Both the position numbers and the translations under genes were made by a program. The notes beneath the pieces were generated by a model. The model did no database searches. It was given only the letters and a program-made list of their open reading frames with translations, and had not been told where the DNA came from. A stretch of DNA of 64,000 nucleotides from Drosophila pseudoobscura (lineage: Eukaryota > Arthropoda > Insecta > Diptera > Drosophilidae). Shown here one piece after another: positions 52,385 to 63,996 of this stretch (positions are counted from its first letter, which is position 1; every line of letters begins with the position of its first letter). The stretch covers positions 37,339,869 to 37,403,868 of the forward strand of contig NC_046683.1 of assembly GCF_009870125.1 (NCBI RefSeq). The letters run 5' to 3'.

Positions 52385-52536
52385 GTTCAGACTGATTTTC
52401 TGTCTCCCTCGCACGCACTCTTTGTCGTGTCGTTTCATTTTAGCGGCGTCTGCCGGAGGAGAGCCATACTTACTTAGTATCGGGTATAACTGTAGAGTTG
52501 CGGTGTCCGCAGCAACTCACAACGTTCCCCCTCGTT
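52385..52536 (+). mobile_element. DINE-1-type element, 150-bp terminal part
   Basis: Runs from ACGTTCAGACTGATTTTCTG to GTTCCCCCTCGTT. Confidence 0.85.
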
Positions 52537-52835
52537 TTCTTTACGAAATATTGTGAGACCGACGAACGTACTAAACTTTTTGTTGTGCTGTTCACTGCTC
52601 GGGCGCCAGTTAATTTTATCCTCGTTGGAAGGACAAAATAAAAGATTATTTTTTATTCTGTTCACTTTTTAGCGATGTGCTTTTATTGAATATCAGAATG
52701 TGACTGACTGTGAATGTAAATCTAGAATTATAGTTCTTAAAGAAACCTATCGATGATCTCGGCAGAGGAACTTCGGCAGCGGCCGAATTGTTGGGGTCAT
52801 CAGAATTGTTGTAGGCGGCGGCGAATTTGTAGTCA
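52537..52835 (-). other. Probable LTR-retrotransposon leader and LTR piece (minus strand)
   Basis: On the minus strand TGGCGCCCGAGCAGTGAACA (52589-52608) looks like a primer binding site of the tRNA-Lys type, so bases from 52609 rightward would be the 5' LTR. It is interrupted by the R1 tandem at 52846 and probably resumes at 62287-62403. Family unknown. An AATAAAA string lies near 52637. Confidence 0.45.
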
Positions 52836-52845
52836 TTGACCGGCA
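52836..52845. repeat. Left copy of the 10-bp R1 target sequence TTGACCGGCA
   Basis: The same ten bases recur at 57398-57407 and 62277-62286, at each R1 element boundary. Confidence 0.85.
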
Positions 52846-53344
52846 GAATGAATCTGATCTCTCAGCTTTATTTTACGTGGCGGTTCCTCAGGGAGGGATT
52901 TCAACCACGGCGTCTAATGTTTATTTGCAGCTTAGCCTCGATTAGTGCGATATATTTACATATATCACGCCATCACGCACCACCGCTACATACGCAGGAA
53001 CCTGGTACAATGCGCCAGTTAGCGCCCCTAAAAAGAAGCTATAGCTATGTACATAGCGACTCTTCTGGTACCATGGTCGGGCATACAATCCCCCTTGGTG
53101 AGGGGCGAGGTGTATCTAACACGTCTTCCGATCTATGGGTCTCGGCACCCGGTTGAGAGCGCAACTCCACGAGGAGCCTAGCGGCTCTCCCCGCGTAACG
53201 TTTGGGTATCAACCACAGCCACCACGATACTCCCACTAGGGGGCCGACCTCAATGTGCAGCTTTGGAACTGCACAACCCGTGGTACCGACCTTAAGGACT
53301 CAGCTCGATCGCCCTCTTTAGCCACGACTGGCCTGGATAGGGAA

Positions 53345-55766
53345 TCAACCCAGCCCGTGCGCCCCTTGCACGTTCAGCAGCTGCTGTCGCCTGGAGAACG
53401 CCAATCCGGCGAACCTGTCGAGAGTCCGCATTCTCTCCTGAGAAGCCATCATTTCGGAGATGGTCCAGTCGCCATCCGTGTACTGCACTCCAGGCCGTGC
53501 CACTCGCACAACAGGCCGTCGTCTAGTCGCCATCTTCTGCTTCCAGCTAAGATTTGCCAAATCTTCGCCGTACAGCCAATCACTCTCCTCCAGCGGGTAG
53601 TTACGCTTTAGTTTGAAGCTGATTGCCAGGCCTCTGGCAACCAGATCAAACGGAGGGACTCCATGGTGGACACTGTTCGGCATACCGGCAGGCATCTAAT
53701 CAGGATAATCCTTTGGCACGCAAGCAGATGCCTCCTGGCAACCACTTGTGTCGTGTCCACGACAGACCAAACCGAGGCACCATGAGTCCGGCATATATAG
53801 TCCGCTTTATGCGGGGACTGAGACCCCAGTCGACCCGCAGTACGCGCGACAATGCCCCTACGACTCCGGTCAGCTTATCACGCAAGCCCGTGATGTGCGG
53901 GAGAAAACTCAACCGCTCGCCGACCGTGATGCCTAGGTACCGATACTTGCGCTTACTTGCGATACTTACCGTACCACTGGCGGCCGTCTAAGTATGCCTT
54001 TGAGCAGCATGATCTCCCCGACTTAAACTCCCCAAGCGCCTACGATGGACATTAACTCACCTCCTTTTTGTTCGAGCTCTGATCGGGCATTCCCTTCGAT
54101 GAGGAGGAGCAAGTCGTCAGCCGTATTTCGACCGGCTGGCCGAAACAGTACTCACGACGTGTTTCCAAGCATCCTCCACACAACGTCCTTGGCGAAAGCC
54201 AAATTGCCATCTGCAACCATCCGGAATGGTGTCCTTCAGACGATTCACCATGATGCCCTCAAGCACTTTGCCCAGCACTGGCAACAGACAGATACCCCGA
54301 TATGAGGTAGGATCGGTCCGGTCCTTATCGGGTCCCTTCAGGAGTGGAACCACCCTGGGATGCTTCCATTCCGTTGGGAAATACCCTGTCTCCAGGCAGC
54401 GGGAATACATCGCTGTCATGTGCTGAGGGATGGCACGCCACAATGCCTTGCAAATGGCACCTGTGATGCCGTCCATGCCGGGAGAGCGTCTGCTCTTCAA
54501 CCTGGCGACGCATGCATCAACCTCGAAAGCTTCGAGGGCCGGTGGAGCCTCGATCGGGATGGCAATGTATGCATTCGTCTCCGCAACAGGAAAGAAGTTA
54601 CGCCATGTTGCGACCAGCCTACCATCAGTTCGAAGGCATCCAATCTCCGTGCTCTTTTTGCGGCCTCGGCAAATCCTGTAGACGTGCCCCCATGGATCAT
54701 CTCTGTTCTCTCCCACGAAGCGTCGCCAGTTGTCTTCTTCGATCTCAGGATGAGCTTCTTGTACTGCGCTGAGGAGATCCTCAACGCGAGCACAAGTTCC
54801 TCTGCTGCGTCGGTCTCGTGCCGACGAGTGTCCTGGAGCCTTCGCCTCAGTCTCCTGACCTCTCGGCGTTTGGAGTGTAGTTCGGCAGTCCACCAAACTA
54901 CTTTTCTCGCGGCTCTCGGTGTGCTGCGTCCCAGCACTCTACAGAGCGCAGTGCAGACACTTGGTTGTCCAACGGCGATTCGGTGATGTCTTCCGGTAAT
55001 TCGGCAATCTCCCTTACCACTTCCCCCTCGAACAATCGCCAGCGCGCATTGGAAAGCTTCCATGACGGCACAGGAGCAATGGGCACAACTGTGTCGTTCG
55101 GCTCAATCGCCACCACAACATGGATCATGTTGTGATCGCTGGTGTCCCATTCCTTCACTTCCCAATCGTATGTGGCCCACATAGTCGCAGCTTGGTTGAC
55201 GATTGTCACATCGATATCGCTTTGGCCTCTACGGCTATCGAATGTAAACACCCGACTGGCTTCATTGAGCACGCCGGCTCTCATCTCGGTTATCCACTCA
55301 GACAGCAGCTCATCCCGTGCATAGTTAGCTTGCCCCCGATTGTGTTCGGAGAGCTTGCTAAACCACGCTGGGGATACTGCGTTCGTGTCGAGCCCAAAGA
55401 TGACAGGAGTGCGGCTGCCCAGCAGCAGTAAGTACCTGAGGTACGGCGCCAAGTCGGTGTCGAATTGGCAGTACACGGAGCATAGGAAGATTGAGCCGAA
55501 TCTTCCCGTAACTCTGACGCATACTCCAAAATCCGTGGTAAGGGTGGCATGCAGATGGCGTCCGGTTCGTCGACGATGATAGCAGCTTTTCCTCGGCGGT
55601 CCTGGAAAACTCGCATTCCAGAAGGAAGGCCGGTAATCCGCCCTGCTCCATCGACGTACGGCTCCTGGACCAGTGCGAACTGACGGCCAGAGCTGCGCAT
55701 GATGGCTCCGAGTTCCATCACAGCCGCTCGGCCACGGCCACAATTAGCTTGGATGAAGCTAAACAT
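53345..55766 (-). pseudogene. R1 copy 1 ORF2: endonuclease and reverse transcriptase, broken
   Basis: The frame starts MFSFIQANCGRGRAAVMELG at 55766, the usual start of R1-type endonucleases. ALVQEPYVDGAGRITGLPSG, FGLDTNAVSPAWFSKL and WDTSDHNMIHVVV follow across frame changes. The RT part (54896-54117) has GICLLPVLGKVLEGIMVNRL and FGFRQGRCVEDAWKHVVSTV. A deletion near 54118 removes the first catalytic block and the YADD box. Thumb and C-terminal parts are in several frames (LPHITGLRDKLTGVVGALSR, EDLANLSWKQKMA). No full-length product is possible. Confidence 0.8.
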
Positions 55767-55789
55767 TAATGTCTAGCTTGCACCCTCGC

Positions 55790-57088
55790 CAGTACCGCTC
55801 CGTAGATCGGGCACGCCGCTGACAGCATGGAATGTGCTGCAGGGTACCCCTTGAAGCGGCAGTTGCGGCAGTCCACGGGGTTGGGACACCGTGCAACGTT
55901 GTGGCCGTTCTGTCCACACCGGTGGCACACGTTCTCCTTTAGGCGACATTACGACACCTTGTGGTCGAAGCCTGCACATCTGTGGCAGGCGTATGTTCTG
56001 ACCAAGGAGCGGCAGCGGCATCTAAACCACTTGATGTACACGCATTCGTGCAACGCCTCTTGTGCCTTTGCGTCGACCTCTAGCGTCACGTTGATCGTGG
56101 CGCCGTCGGTGACCGACCAGGGTTTACTGCCCAGGTGAACCGACTTTTTAAACTCCGCGGCAGTCATGGCCTCCTCCAGGTTCTTTGTGAAGAGCTCCTC
56201 CATGAACTCTTCAGGTGTTATGGACGTGTCCACGTCATACACCACGACCTGAGGCTTGGTCTCCGGTCTCTTCTTGACCTCCAATCCTGCTTCGGTGAAC
56301 TTGCTGCTGGCCACTACCTTCCTCAGTTCGCTCACTGAAGGGGTGCGAATAATCGCTGCTCCGCTCTTCAGCTCGCGAACCTCGCTGACGCGGACTCCAA
56401 GAGTCGGCACCACGGTCTTCTTTACTCGCTCTACAAGCTCCTTGCTGGTCTCCTCCGGGTTCTTGCTCTTTATTTGAGCAGACCAGGTATCCCTAGGCTT
56501 TGGGATCGGTGCAGCGACGGCGCTCGGTGCGGGCAGGCCTGGGAAGGCTGTCGCATACGCAGCGGTTGTGACGGCAGTGGTGCCCGTGTGGGCAGCAGCA
56601 GCGGGTCTCGGTGGAGGCGGCATCCTTGCCCTCTCCTCCAGGGCCATGACCAACTCGTCGTACCGGTTGGTCGCGACGAGGATTTCCATTGAGGCCTCTG
56701 GCGGCATCAGCCCATTAAGGACAGCCTCGCTCACCGCCATCCTTATCGCAGACATTTCTGCGATGATTTTTATGATGGCCGAGTAGCCTGCCGCGACAAT
56801 GGCAGTTGCCGGGCATGTGGCAGCGGTGGGGGCAGCGGTGGCGGCAGCGGCGGCAGAAGTACTGGCAGCGGTGGTGGCAGCGGGAGCGGCAGAGGTGCAT
56901 GGAGCCTGCTCAACGGGGAGCGATGTTGGCGGCGATCTCTCGGCTGGGATCGGCCGCTCTCCGGTTAGCCCAATCCCAAGCCCGATCTTCTTGGCTCCCT
57001 TTTTGGCGGCTGAGGACTTCGGCCGACCCCACCTGCGGGTGCGAACGCTCGAGCTCGCCCCTACACTCGAGCCAAAGCTTCGAACCAA
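55790..57088 (-). pseudogene. R1 copy 1 ORF1 (gag-like, zinc knuckles)
   Basis: A 379-codon frame begins MVRSFGSSVGASSSVRTRRW. It has an Ala/Thr-rich low-complexity part (TAAASTSAAAAATAAP), a helical region (VLNGLMPPEASMEILVATNR), then the RRM-like folds (VKKTVVPTLGVRVSEVRELK, QVVVYDVDTSITPEEFMEEL). It ends within the first knuckle (CRCRSLVRTYACHRCAGFDH). A frameshift near 55945 moves the remaining two knuckles (VCHRCGQNGHNVARC and CRNC types) into the next frame, and a stop follows at about 55790. Comparable ORF1 proteins of R1 elements bind element RNA. Confidence 0.8.
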
Positions 57089-57397
57089 AGCTTCGAACTT
57101 GCTGACGAACTATTCTGACTTGTTGTCGAACTATTCGCACTTGTGGACGAACTAAAGTTCCGCACGTGGCTGTTTTTTGGCGTTTATTTTGCAAATATTA
57201 ATTTGCAAATAGCTGCACTGTTTTTGCACCAAATTAACACCCGATTTCACTCGCGAACAGCGCGTGATCTCGCGGCAATTTTGATATATTTTCCACTTGG
57301 AAAAATCACTTTACTTTACTCGAACGACGGTATAGCGGACCGCTTGAAAAACATGTCTGCTTCGAGTGGCAGTCAAAAAGCAACTCAACTCAACTCC

Positions 57398-57407
57398 TTG
57401 ACCGGCA
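57398..57407. repeat. Middle copy of TTGACCGGCA at the R1-R1 junction
   Basis: It lies exactly between the 5' end of copy 1 and the 3' end of copy 2. Confidence 0.85.
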
Positions 57408-57870
57408 GAATGAATCTGATCTCTCAGCTTTATTTTACGTGGCGGCTCCTCAGGGAGGGATTTCAACCACGGCGTCTAATGTTTATTTGCAGCTTAGCGT
57501 CGATTATTGCGATATATTTACATATATCACGCCATCACGCACCACCGCTACATACGCAGGAACCTGGTACAATGCACCAGTTAGCGCCCCTAAAAAGAAG
57601 CTATAGCTATGTACATAGCGACTCTTCTGGTACCAATTGAAAGTATCCTGGTCGGGCATACAATCCCCCTTGGTGAGGGGCGAGGTGTATCTAACACGTC
57701 TTCCGATCTATGGGTCTCGGCACCCGGTTGAGAGCGGCTCTCCCCGCGTAACGTTTGGGTATCAACCACAGCCACCACGATACTCCCACTAGGGGGCCGA
57801 CCTCAATGTGCAGCCTTGGAACTGCACAACCCGTGGTACCGATCTTAAGGACTCAGCTCGATCCTCCCTT

Positions 57871-60192
57871 TTAGCCCCGACCGGCCTGGATAGGGAATCC
57901 ACCCAGCCCGTGCGCCGCTTGCGCATTCAGCAGCTGCTGTCGCCTGGAGAACGCCAGTCCGGCGAACCTGTCGAGAGTCCGCAAACTCTCCTGAGAAGCC
58001 GTCACATCGGAGAAGATCCAGTCGCCATCCGTGTACTGCACTCCAAGTCTATCGAGCTCACGCAAGTCTGTATAGAGGGGACAAGCACATAGGAAGTGCT
58101 GCCAATCCTCGCGTTCTGCGCCGCATAGACATGCTGGCGTGTCGCTAAGGCTTCTTCCATGCAGAAATGCATTGAGCGATCCGTGGCCCGTCAGCAGGAA
58201 CCCAGCGCGCAGCGTGAAGCCAAACCTTCGTTCGCTGTAGACGAAGCCTGCGTTCGGGATGAAGCGGTGCGTCACCCGTCCTGGGAAGTCACCATCATCC
58301 CATCTGCGTTGCCACTCGCACAACAGGTCTTCGTCTAGTCGCGCCATCTTCTGCTTCCAGCTAAGATTTGCCAAATCTTCGCCGTACAGCCAATCGCTCT
58401 CCTCCAGCGGGTAGTCACGCTTTAGTTTGAAGCTGATTGCCAGACGTCTGGCAACCAGATCAAACGGGGGGGCTCCAGCTAGTACTTGCAGCGCTATGGT
58501 GGACACTGTTCGGCATACCGGTAGGCATCCAATCAGGACGATCCTTTGGCACGCAAGCAGATGCCTCCTGGCAACCACTTGCGTCGTCGTCACGACAGAC
58601 CAAACCAAGGCACCAAATAGTGCACAGGGCACCATGAGTCCGGCATATATTGTCCGCTTTGCGCGGGGACTGAGTCCCCAGTCGACCCGCAGTACGCGCG
58701 ACAATGCCCCTACGACTCCGGTCAGCTTATCACGCAAGCCCGTGATGTGCGGGAGAAAACTCAACCGCTCGCCGACCGTGATGCCTAGGTACCGATACTT
58801 GCGCTTATATGGCAGGCTTGCTCCAGCAAACCGTACCACTGGCGGCCGTCTAAGTATGCCTTTGAGCAGCATGATCGCCGTCTTGCTGGTTGAAACGGCA
58901 ACGCCGACTTCAACTCCCCAAGCGCCTCCTTTTAGTTCGAGCTCTGATCGGGCATTCCCTTCGATGAGGAGGAGCAAGTCGTCAGCATACGCGCTGAGCG
59001 CACCAAGGGGCTCTAAGCGCTGGAGCAACACGTCCATTAAGATGTTCCATATAAATGGACCACTTATGGACCCCTGCGGGCAACCTCTTGTCACCGGAAC
59101 AGTGGCTACTCCATGCCTACTGACGATGCTCGCACTCCGGCCGGAGAAGAAACTTCGCCACAAGCTTGCTTCTCGGCATCCCAGCTCAAGGAGGCGGCGT
59201 AGTGCAGCATTCCACTCAATGTTGTCGAAGGCTCCCTTGAAATCCACGAAGACTCCGAGCACGTATTTCGACCGGCTGGCCGAAACAGTACTCACGACGT
59301 GTTTCCAAGCATCCTCCACACAACGTCCTTGGCGAAAGCCAAATTGCCATCTGCAACCATCCGGAATGGTGTCCTTCAGACGATTCACCATGATGCCCTC
59401 AAGCACTTTGCCCAGCACTGGCAACAGACAGATACCCCGATATGAGGTAGGATCGGTCCGGTCCTTATCGGGTCCCTTCAGGAGTGGAACCACCCTGGGA
59501 TGCTTCCATTCCGTTGGGAAATACCCTGTCTCCAGGCAGCGGGAATACATCGCTGTCATGTGCTGAGGGATGGCACGCCACAATGCCTTGCAAATGGCAC
59601 CTGTGATGCCGTCCATGCCGGGAGAGCGTCTGCTCTTCAACCTGGCGACGCATGCATCAACCTCGAAAGCTTCGAGGGCCGGTGGAGCCTCGATCGGGAT
59701 GGCAATGTGTGCATTCGTCTCCGCAACAGGAAAGAAGTTGCGAAGGAGCACACCCGCACAGTCGCGCCATGTTGCGACCAGCCTACCACCCGTTCGAAGG
59801 CATCCAATCTCCGTGCTCTTTTTGCGGCCTCGGCAAATCCTGTAGACGTGCCCCCATGGATCATCTCTGTTCTCTCCCACGAAGCGTCGCCAGTTGTCTT
59901 CCTTCGATCTCAGGATGAGCTTCTTGTACTGCGCTGAGGAGATCCTCAACGCTAGCACAAGTTCCTCTGCTGCGTCGGTCTCATGCCTTCGCCTCAGTCT
60001 CCTGACCTCTCGGCGTTTGGAGTGTAGTTCGGCAGTCCATCGGTGTGCTGCGTCCCAGCACTCTGTCGCAGTGAGCGCAGTGCAGACACTTGGTTGTCCA
60101 ACGGCGATTCGGTGATGTCTTCCGGTAATTCGGCAATCTCCCTTACCACTTCCCCCTCGAACAATCGCCAGCGCGCATTGGAAAGCTTCCAT
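57871..60192 (-). CDS. R1 copy 2 ORF2: long reverse transcriptase frame
   Basis: A 773-codon frame covers the end of the endonuclease linker and the whole RT: RVVPLLKGPDKDRTDPTSYR, GICLLPVLGKVLEGI, FGFRQGRCVEDAWKHV, VFVDFKGAFDNIEWNAALRR (first catalytic Asp), TRGCPQGSISGPFIWNIL, then ALSAYADDLLLLIEGNARSE (active site near 58980-58995). The C-terminus contains the Cys/His finger CLCGAEREDWQHFLCACPLY and ends LGGFPIQAGRG. Small in-frame deletions in the N-terminal part (near 59890 and 60050) mean the endonuclease-RT linker is altered, and the endonuclease (60699-60200) is in other frames. The RT itself looks intact. The plus-strand 379-codon frame here is a shadow. Confidence 0.85.
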   Translation of the reverse strand: MEAFQCALAIVRGGSGKGDCRITGRHHRIAVGQPSVCTALTATECWDAAHRWTAELHSKRREVRRLRRRHETDAAEELVLALRISSAQYKKLILRSKEDNWRRFVGENRDDPWGHVYRICRGRKKSTEIGCLRTGGRLVATWRDCAGVLLRNFFPVAETNAHIAIPIEAPPALEAFEVDACVARLKSRRSPGMDGITGAICKALWRAIPQHMTAMYSRCLETGYFPTEWKHPRVVPLLKGPDKDRTDPTSYRGICLLPVLGKVLEGIMVNRLKDTIPDGCRWQFGFRQGRCVEDAWKHVVSTVSASRSKYVLGVFVDFKGAFDNIEWNAALRRLLELGCREASLWRSFFSGRSASIVSRHGVATVPVTRGCPQGSISGPFIWNILMDVLLQRLEPLGALSAYADDLLLLIEGNARSELELKGGAWGVEVGVAVSTSKTAIMLLKGILRRPPVVRFAGASLPYKRKYRYLGITVGERLSFLPHITGLRDKLTGVVGALSRVLRVDWGLSPRAKRTIYAGLMVPCALFGALVWSVVTTTQVVARRHLLACQRIVLIGCLPVCRTVSTIALQVLAGAPPFDLVARRLAISFKLKRDYPLEESDWLYGEDLANLSWKQKMARLDEDLLCEWQRRWDDGDFPGRVTHRFIPNAGFVYSERRFGFTLRAGFLLTGHGSLNAFLHGRSLSDTPACLCGAEREDWQHFLCACPLYTDLRELDRLGVQYTDGDWIFSDVTASQESLRTLDRFAGLAFSRRQQLLNAQAAHGLGGFPIQAGRG

Positions 60193-60199
60193 GACGGCA

Positions 60200-60699
60200 C
60201 AGGAGCAATGGGCTCAACTGTGTCGTTCGGGTCAGTCGTCACCACATCGATATCGCTTTGGCCTCTACGGTTATCGAATGTAAACACCCGACTGGCTTCA
60301 TTGAGCACGCCGGCTCTCATCTCGGTTATCCACTCAGACAGCAGCTCACCCCGTGCATAGTTAGCTTGCCCCCGATTGTGTTCGGAGAGCTTGCTAAACC
60401 ACGCTGGGGATACTGCGTTCGTGTCGAGCCCAAAGATGACAGGAGTGCGGCTGCCCAGCAGCAGCACCACATCTAAGTACCTGAGGTACGGCGCCAAGTC
60501 GGTGTCGAATTGGCAGTACACGGAGCATAGGAAGATTGACGAAGTCAATCGTCGAAGATTCGTCGACGATGATAGCAGCTTTTCCGACGTACGGCTCCTG
60601 GACCAGTGCGAACTGACGGCCAGAGCTGCGCATGATGGCTCCGAGTTCCATCACAGCCGCTCGGCCACGGCCACAATTAGCTTGGATGAAGCTAAACAT
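60200..60699 (-). pseudogene. R1 copy 2 endonuclease, deleted
   Basis: The frame starts MFSFIQANCGRGRAAVMELG at 60699, but about 90 bases after VQEPYV are deleted, and a further deletion removes the WDTSDHNM catalytic block seen in copy 1. Remaining pieces include VIFGLDTNAVSPAWFSKL. The endonuclease of this copy is therefore inactive. Confidence 0.8.
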
Positions 60700-60729
60700 T
60701 AATGTCTAGCTTGCACCCTCGCCAGTACC

Positions 60730-61990
60730 GCTCCGTAGATCGGGCACGCCGCTGACAGCATGGAATGTGCTGCAGGGTACCCCTTGAAGCGGCAGTTGCG
60801 GCAGTCCACGGGGTTGGGACACCGTGCAACGTTGTGGCCGTTCTGTCCACACCGGTGGCACACGTTCACCTTTAGGCGACATTACGACACCTTGTGGTCG
60901 AAGCCTGCACATCTGTGGCAGGCGTATGTTCTGACCAAGGAGCGGCAGCGGCATCTAAACCACTTGATGTACACAACGCCTCTTGTGCCTTTGCGTCGAC
61001 CTCTAGCGTCACGTTGATCGTGGCGCCGTCGGTGACCGACCAGGGTTTACTGCCCAGGTGAACCGACTTTTTAAACTCCGCGGCAGTCATGGCCTCCTCC
61101 AGGTTCTTTGTGAAGAGCTCCTCCATGAACTCTTTAGGTGTTATGGACGTGTCCACGTCATACACCACGACCTGAGGCTTGGGCTCCGGCCTCTTCTTGA
61201 CCTCCAATCCTGCTTCGGTGAACTTGCTGCTGGCCACTACCTTCCTCAGTTCGCTCACTGAAGGGGTGCGAATAATCGCTCCTCCGCTCTGCAGTTCGCG
61301 AACCTCCAAGAGTCGGCACCACGGTCTTCTTTACTCGCTCCGGGTTCTTGCTCTTTATTAGAGCAGACCAGGTATCCCTAGGCTTTGGGATCGGTGCAGC
61401 GACGGCGCTCGGTGCGGGCAGGCCTGGGAAGGCTGTCGCATACGCAGCGGTTGTGACGGCAGTGGTGCCCGTGTGGGCAGCAGCAGCGGGTCTCGGTGGA
61501 GGCGGCATCCTTGCCCTCTCCTCCAGGGCCATGACCAACTCGTCGTACCGGTTGGTCGCGACGAGGATTTCCATTGAGGCCTCTGGCGGCATCAGCCCCT
61601 TAAGGACAGCCTCGCTCACCGCCATCCTTATCGCAGACATTTCTGCGATGATTTTTATGATGGCCGAGTAGCCTGCCGCGACAATGCTAGTTGCCGGGCA
61701 TGTGGCAGCGGTGGCGGCAGCGGCGGCAGAAGTACTGGCAGCGGTGGTGGCAGCGGCAGCGGCAGAGGTGCATGGAGCCTGCTCAAAGGGGAGCGATGTT
61801 GGCGGCGATCTCTCGGCTGGGATCGGCCGCTCTCAGGTTAGCCCAATCCCAAGCCCGATCTTCTTGGCTCCCTTTTTGGCGGCTGAGGACTTCGGCCGAC
61901 CCCACCTGCGGGTGCGAACGCTCGACGACGAGCTCGCCCCTACACTCGAGCCAAAGCTTCGAACCAAAGCTTCGAACTTTCTGACGAACT
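60730..61990 (-). pseudogene. R1 copy 2 ORF1, frameshifted
   Basis: The same protein as in copy 1 is split into frames at 61640-61158 and 61309-60872, with a 17-20-residue deletion near 61310-61340, plus the knuckle frame at 60954-60706. The N-terminal Ala-rich part lies in another frame (62073-61783 region). Confidence 0.75.
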
Positions 61991-62276
61991 ATTCTGACTT
62001 GTTGTCGAACTATTCGCACTTGTTGACGAACTAAAGTTCCGCACGTGGCTGTTTTTTGGCGTTTATTTTGCAAATATTAATTTGCAAATAGCTGCACTGT
62101 TTTTGCACCAAATTAACACCCGATTTCACTCGCGAACAGCGCGTGATCTCGCGGCAATTTTGATATATTTTCCACTTGGAAAAATCACTTTACTTTACTC
62201 GAACGACGGTATAGCGGACCGCTTGAAAAACACGTCTGCTTCGAGTGGCAGTCAAAAAGCAACTCAACTCAACTCC

Positions 62277-62286
62277 TTGACCGGCA
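62277..62286. repeat. Right copy of the 10-bp R1 target sequence TTGACCGGCA
   Basis: It follows the 5' end of copy 2 and precedes non-R1 sequence (ATAGGAAATCAATG). Confidence 0.85.
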
Positions 62287-62403
62287 ATAGGAAATCAATG
62301 TTGCTGGTCGATGTTGGGTCGACGAAGAACAGCGGAATCATCAGAATTGCATTGTCGGCATTATCGCAGTCGCTACGTCGAAGACGGGGTGGGGCCGATG
62401 GTT
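62287..62403. other. Host-side flank of the R1 tandem
   Basis: The 117 bases probably continue the LTR-like sequence that ends at 52835 on the left. Both flanks share a TCATCAGAATTG motif (52799 and 62339). Confidence 0.4.
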
Positions 62404-62880
62404 TGTAAAACGAAATGTTCAATCCTTTTTGTTGGATCGCTGGGGCTCAACCCTCCGATCTGTTTTATTGTGATTTATGTTCTCAATTTTACAATTGTCT
62501 TTTGGGCTTTTGTAAGCCAAAAGCCGCGGAGCTGCGCTGCCAGTGACGCCGGCAGCGGAGCGGCAGAACTATGGGTTCTTATCTCTTATATGTTAATATG
62601 TATATGTGTGAATATGCTCAGCGCTGTTGGCAGCGAGAGCGCGAGGGAAGATATATGTGTGTATGCATGTATATTAGTGCCGTCAAGTCATGGGAACATG
62701 CTGACGCTGCACTTGGGTCGCTCGAGGCATTCTTGAGTGAATCGTAATACGATCACCCAGAATGTCTGGGACTTTATTGTTACGTAAACACTGAAACAAA
62801 GTGTTACAGTGTGTATTCTTTAAGTACCGTCGGTACAGACGGTATTCGAAATAATGAATACTTTACTTTACTTTAATACT
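62404..62880 (-). repeat. 3' LTR of the second 412-like element
   Basis: It shares nearly all of the 482-bp LTR sequence in inverse orientation (for example TCTGGGACTTTATTGTTACG). The polypurine tract complement TCCCTCCTTTT follows at 62881-62891. Confidence 0.85.
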
Positions 62881-63122
62881 TCCCTCCTTTTGAAAAATAA
62901 CGTAATATAATGAAGTTATTTTATTTTTAGCTTTTACTATATATGTATACGAGTTATGTATTCTTAAAAAGACAATTTATATATATATTTTTTTCTTTTT
63001 AGTCAATTATTAGAATATTGAATTTTAATTAATATTGATAAAATTTAAAAGTTATTTGAATATAAATGCAGAATAGTATATTTTTATGGTTTATATTTAT
63101 GTATGGCCATACTAAAAAATTA

Positions 63123-63996
63123 TTAATAATTGCAAATCTTTAACCTATCCTTATGTACTTTCTGAGTTTTGTTTTTATTATCGGAGATTATGACGTTATC
63201 TCTTTCTCCGATACTTTCTACTCTATATGGTCCTATATATTTAAAATCTAGCTTATGTCCTGTTTCATTTTTCAATAAAACTTTATCTCCTACAGCTAAA
63301 TTTAAATCTTTTAACTTTAAGTCATAGAGCTGTTTATTTTTAATTTTATGCTCCTCGAGCATAATCCTTGCTCGTTTAGAGTAATCATCTATGTTATATA
63401 GAGGTGCTATTCTATCTATAGTATTAAATTGAACTGGTAAGTTTGAAGTCTTACCGAAAACTAGCTCATATGGACAATAATCATGTGCCATAGAGGGGGT
63501 TGTATTAAAACAATATACGAAGTATTGCAGCCATACATCCCAATCTGATTTGTCAGCTGAGATGTATGAGCGTATGAACTCGTTAAATGTTCTGTGGCTT
63601 CGCTCCACGGTTCCTACAGTCTGGTGATGATGTGCAGTAGAAGTTATGTTTTTGATGTTTAGATTTTTACATAAGTCTTCAATTATTGAATTTTTATATT
63701 CTGTTCCCATGTCCGTAATGAACGTCTTCATTGGACCGTACTTTAGAATACAATTTTCAAAAATAGCTTTAGCTACTGTATTTGCACTTTTGTTTCTAAT
63801 ATGTTAGGTCACATATTAAGGTGACTGCATATTCATTTCCTTGTTCTGATTTAGGAAGTGGACCGATCGTATCCACCCTATCAAAAGCCATGTATGGTGT
63901 TTCTGTAATAGTCAATGGAGTTATTGTGTGCTTGGTTACTTTAGCTTTTTGGCATTTTGGACATTTTCGTATGTAATTGGTTATTTCTTTAGTCAT
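63123..63996 (-). pseudogene. 412-like integrase, minus-strand copy, deleted
   Basis: Frames 63996-63796 and 63731-63123 match the integrase at 19800-20757: KCPKCQKAKV, a shortened RVDTIGPLPKS, KTFITDMGTEY, GTVERSHRTF and the C-terminal KVHKDRLKICNY. Three lesions are visible relative to the first copy: loss of two residues before the first catalytic Asp, a deletion of about 20 bases with frame loss near 63795, and an in-frame loss of eleven residues near 63380. The three catalytic residues remain but the protein is broken. Confidence 0.8.

Larger units (their letters stand above)
52846..57397 (-). mobile_element. R1-clade non-LTR retrotransposon, copy 1
   Basis: The 3' end is at the left (GAATGAATCTGATCTCTCAG in plus orientation) and the 5' end at the right (CAACTCAACTCC). 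It carries ORF1 (57088 to about 55790) and ORF2 (55766 leftward). Relative to copy 2 it has several small deletions, including about 280 bases of the RT palm, but keeps parts that copy 2 lost. Confidence 0.85.
57408..62276 (-). mobile_element. R1-clade non-LTR retrotransposon, copy 2
   Basis: It has the same ends and orientation as copy 1. The two copies are nearly identical over most of their length but each has private short deletions, so they are not a simple recent duplication of one decayed copy. Confidence 0.85.

Noticed and set aside
58427..59566. 379-codon plus-strand frame
   Set aside because: It lies wholly antisense to the R1 reverse transcriptase, which has all the expected motifs. 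The plus-frame peptide has no recognisable domain.
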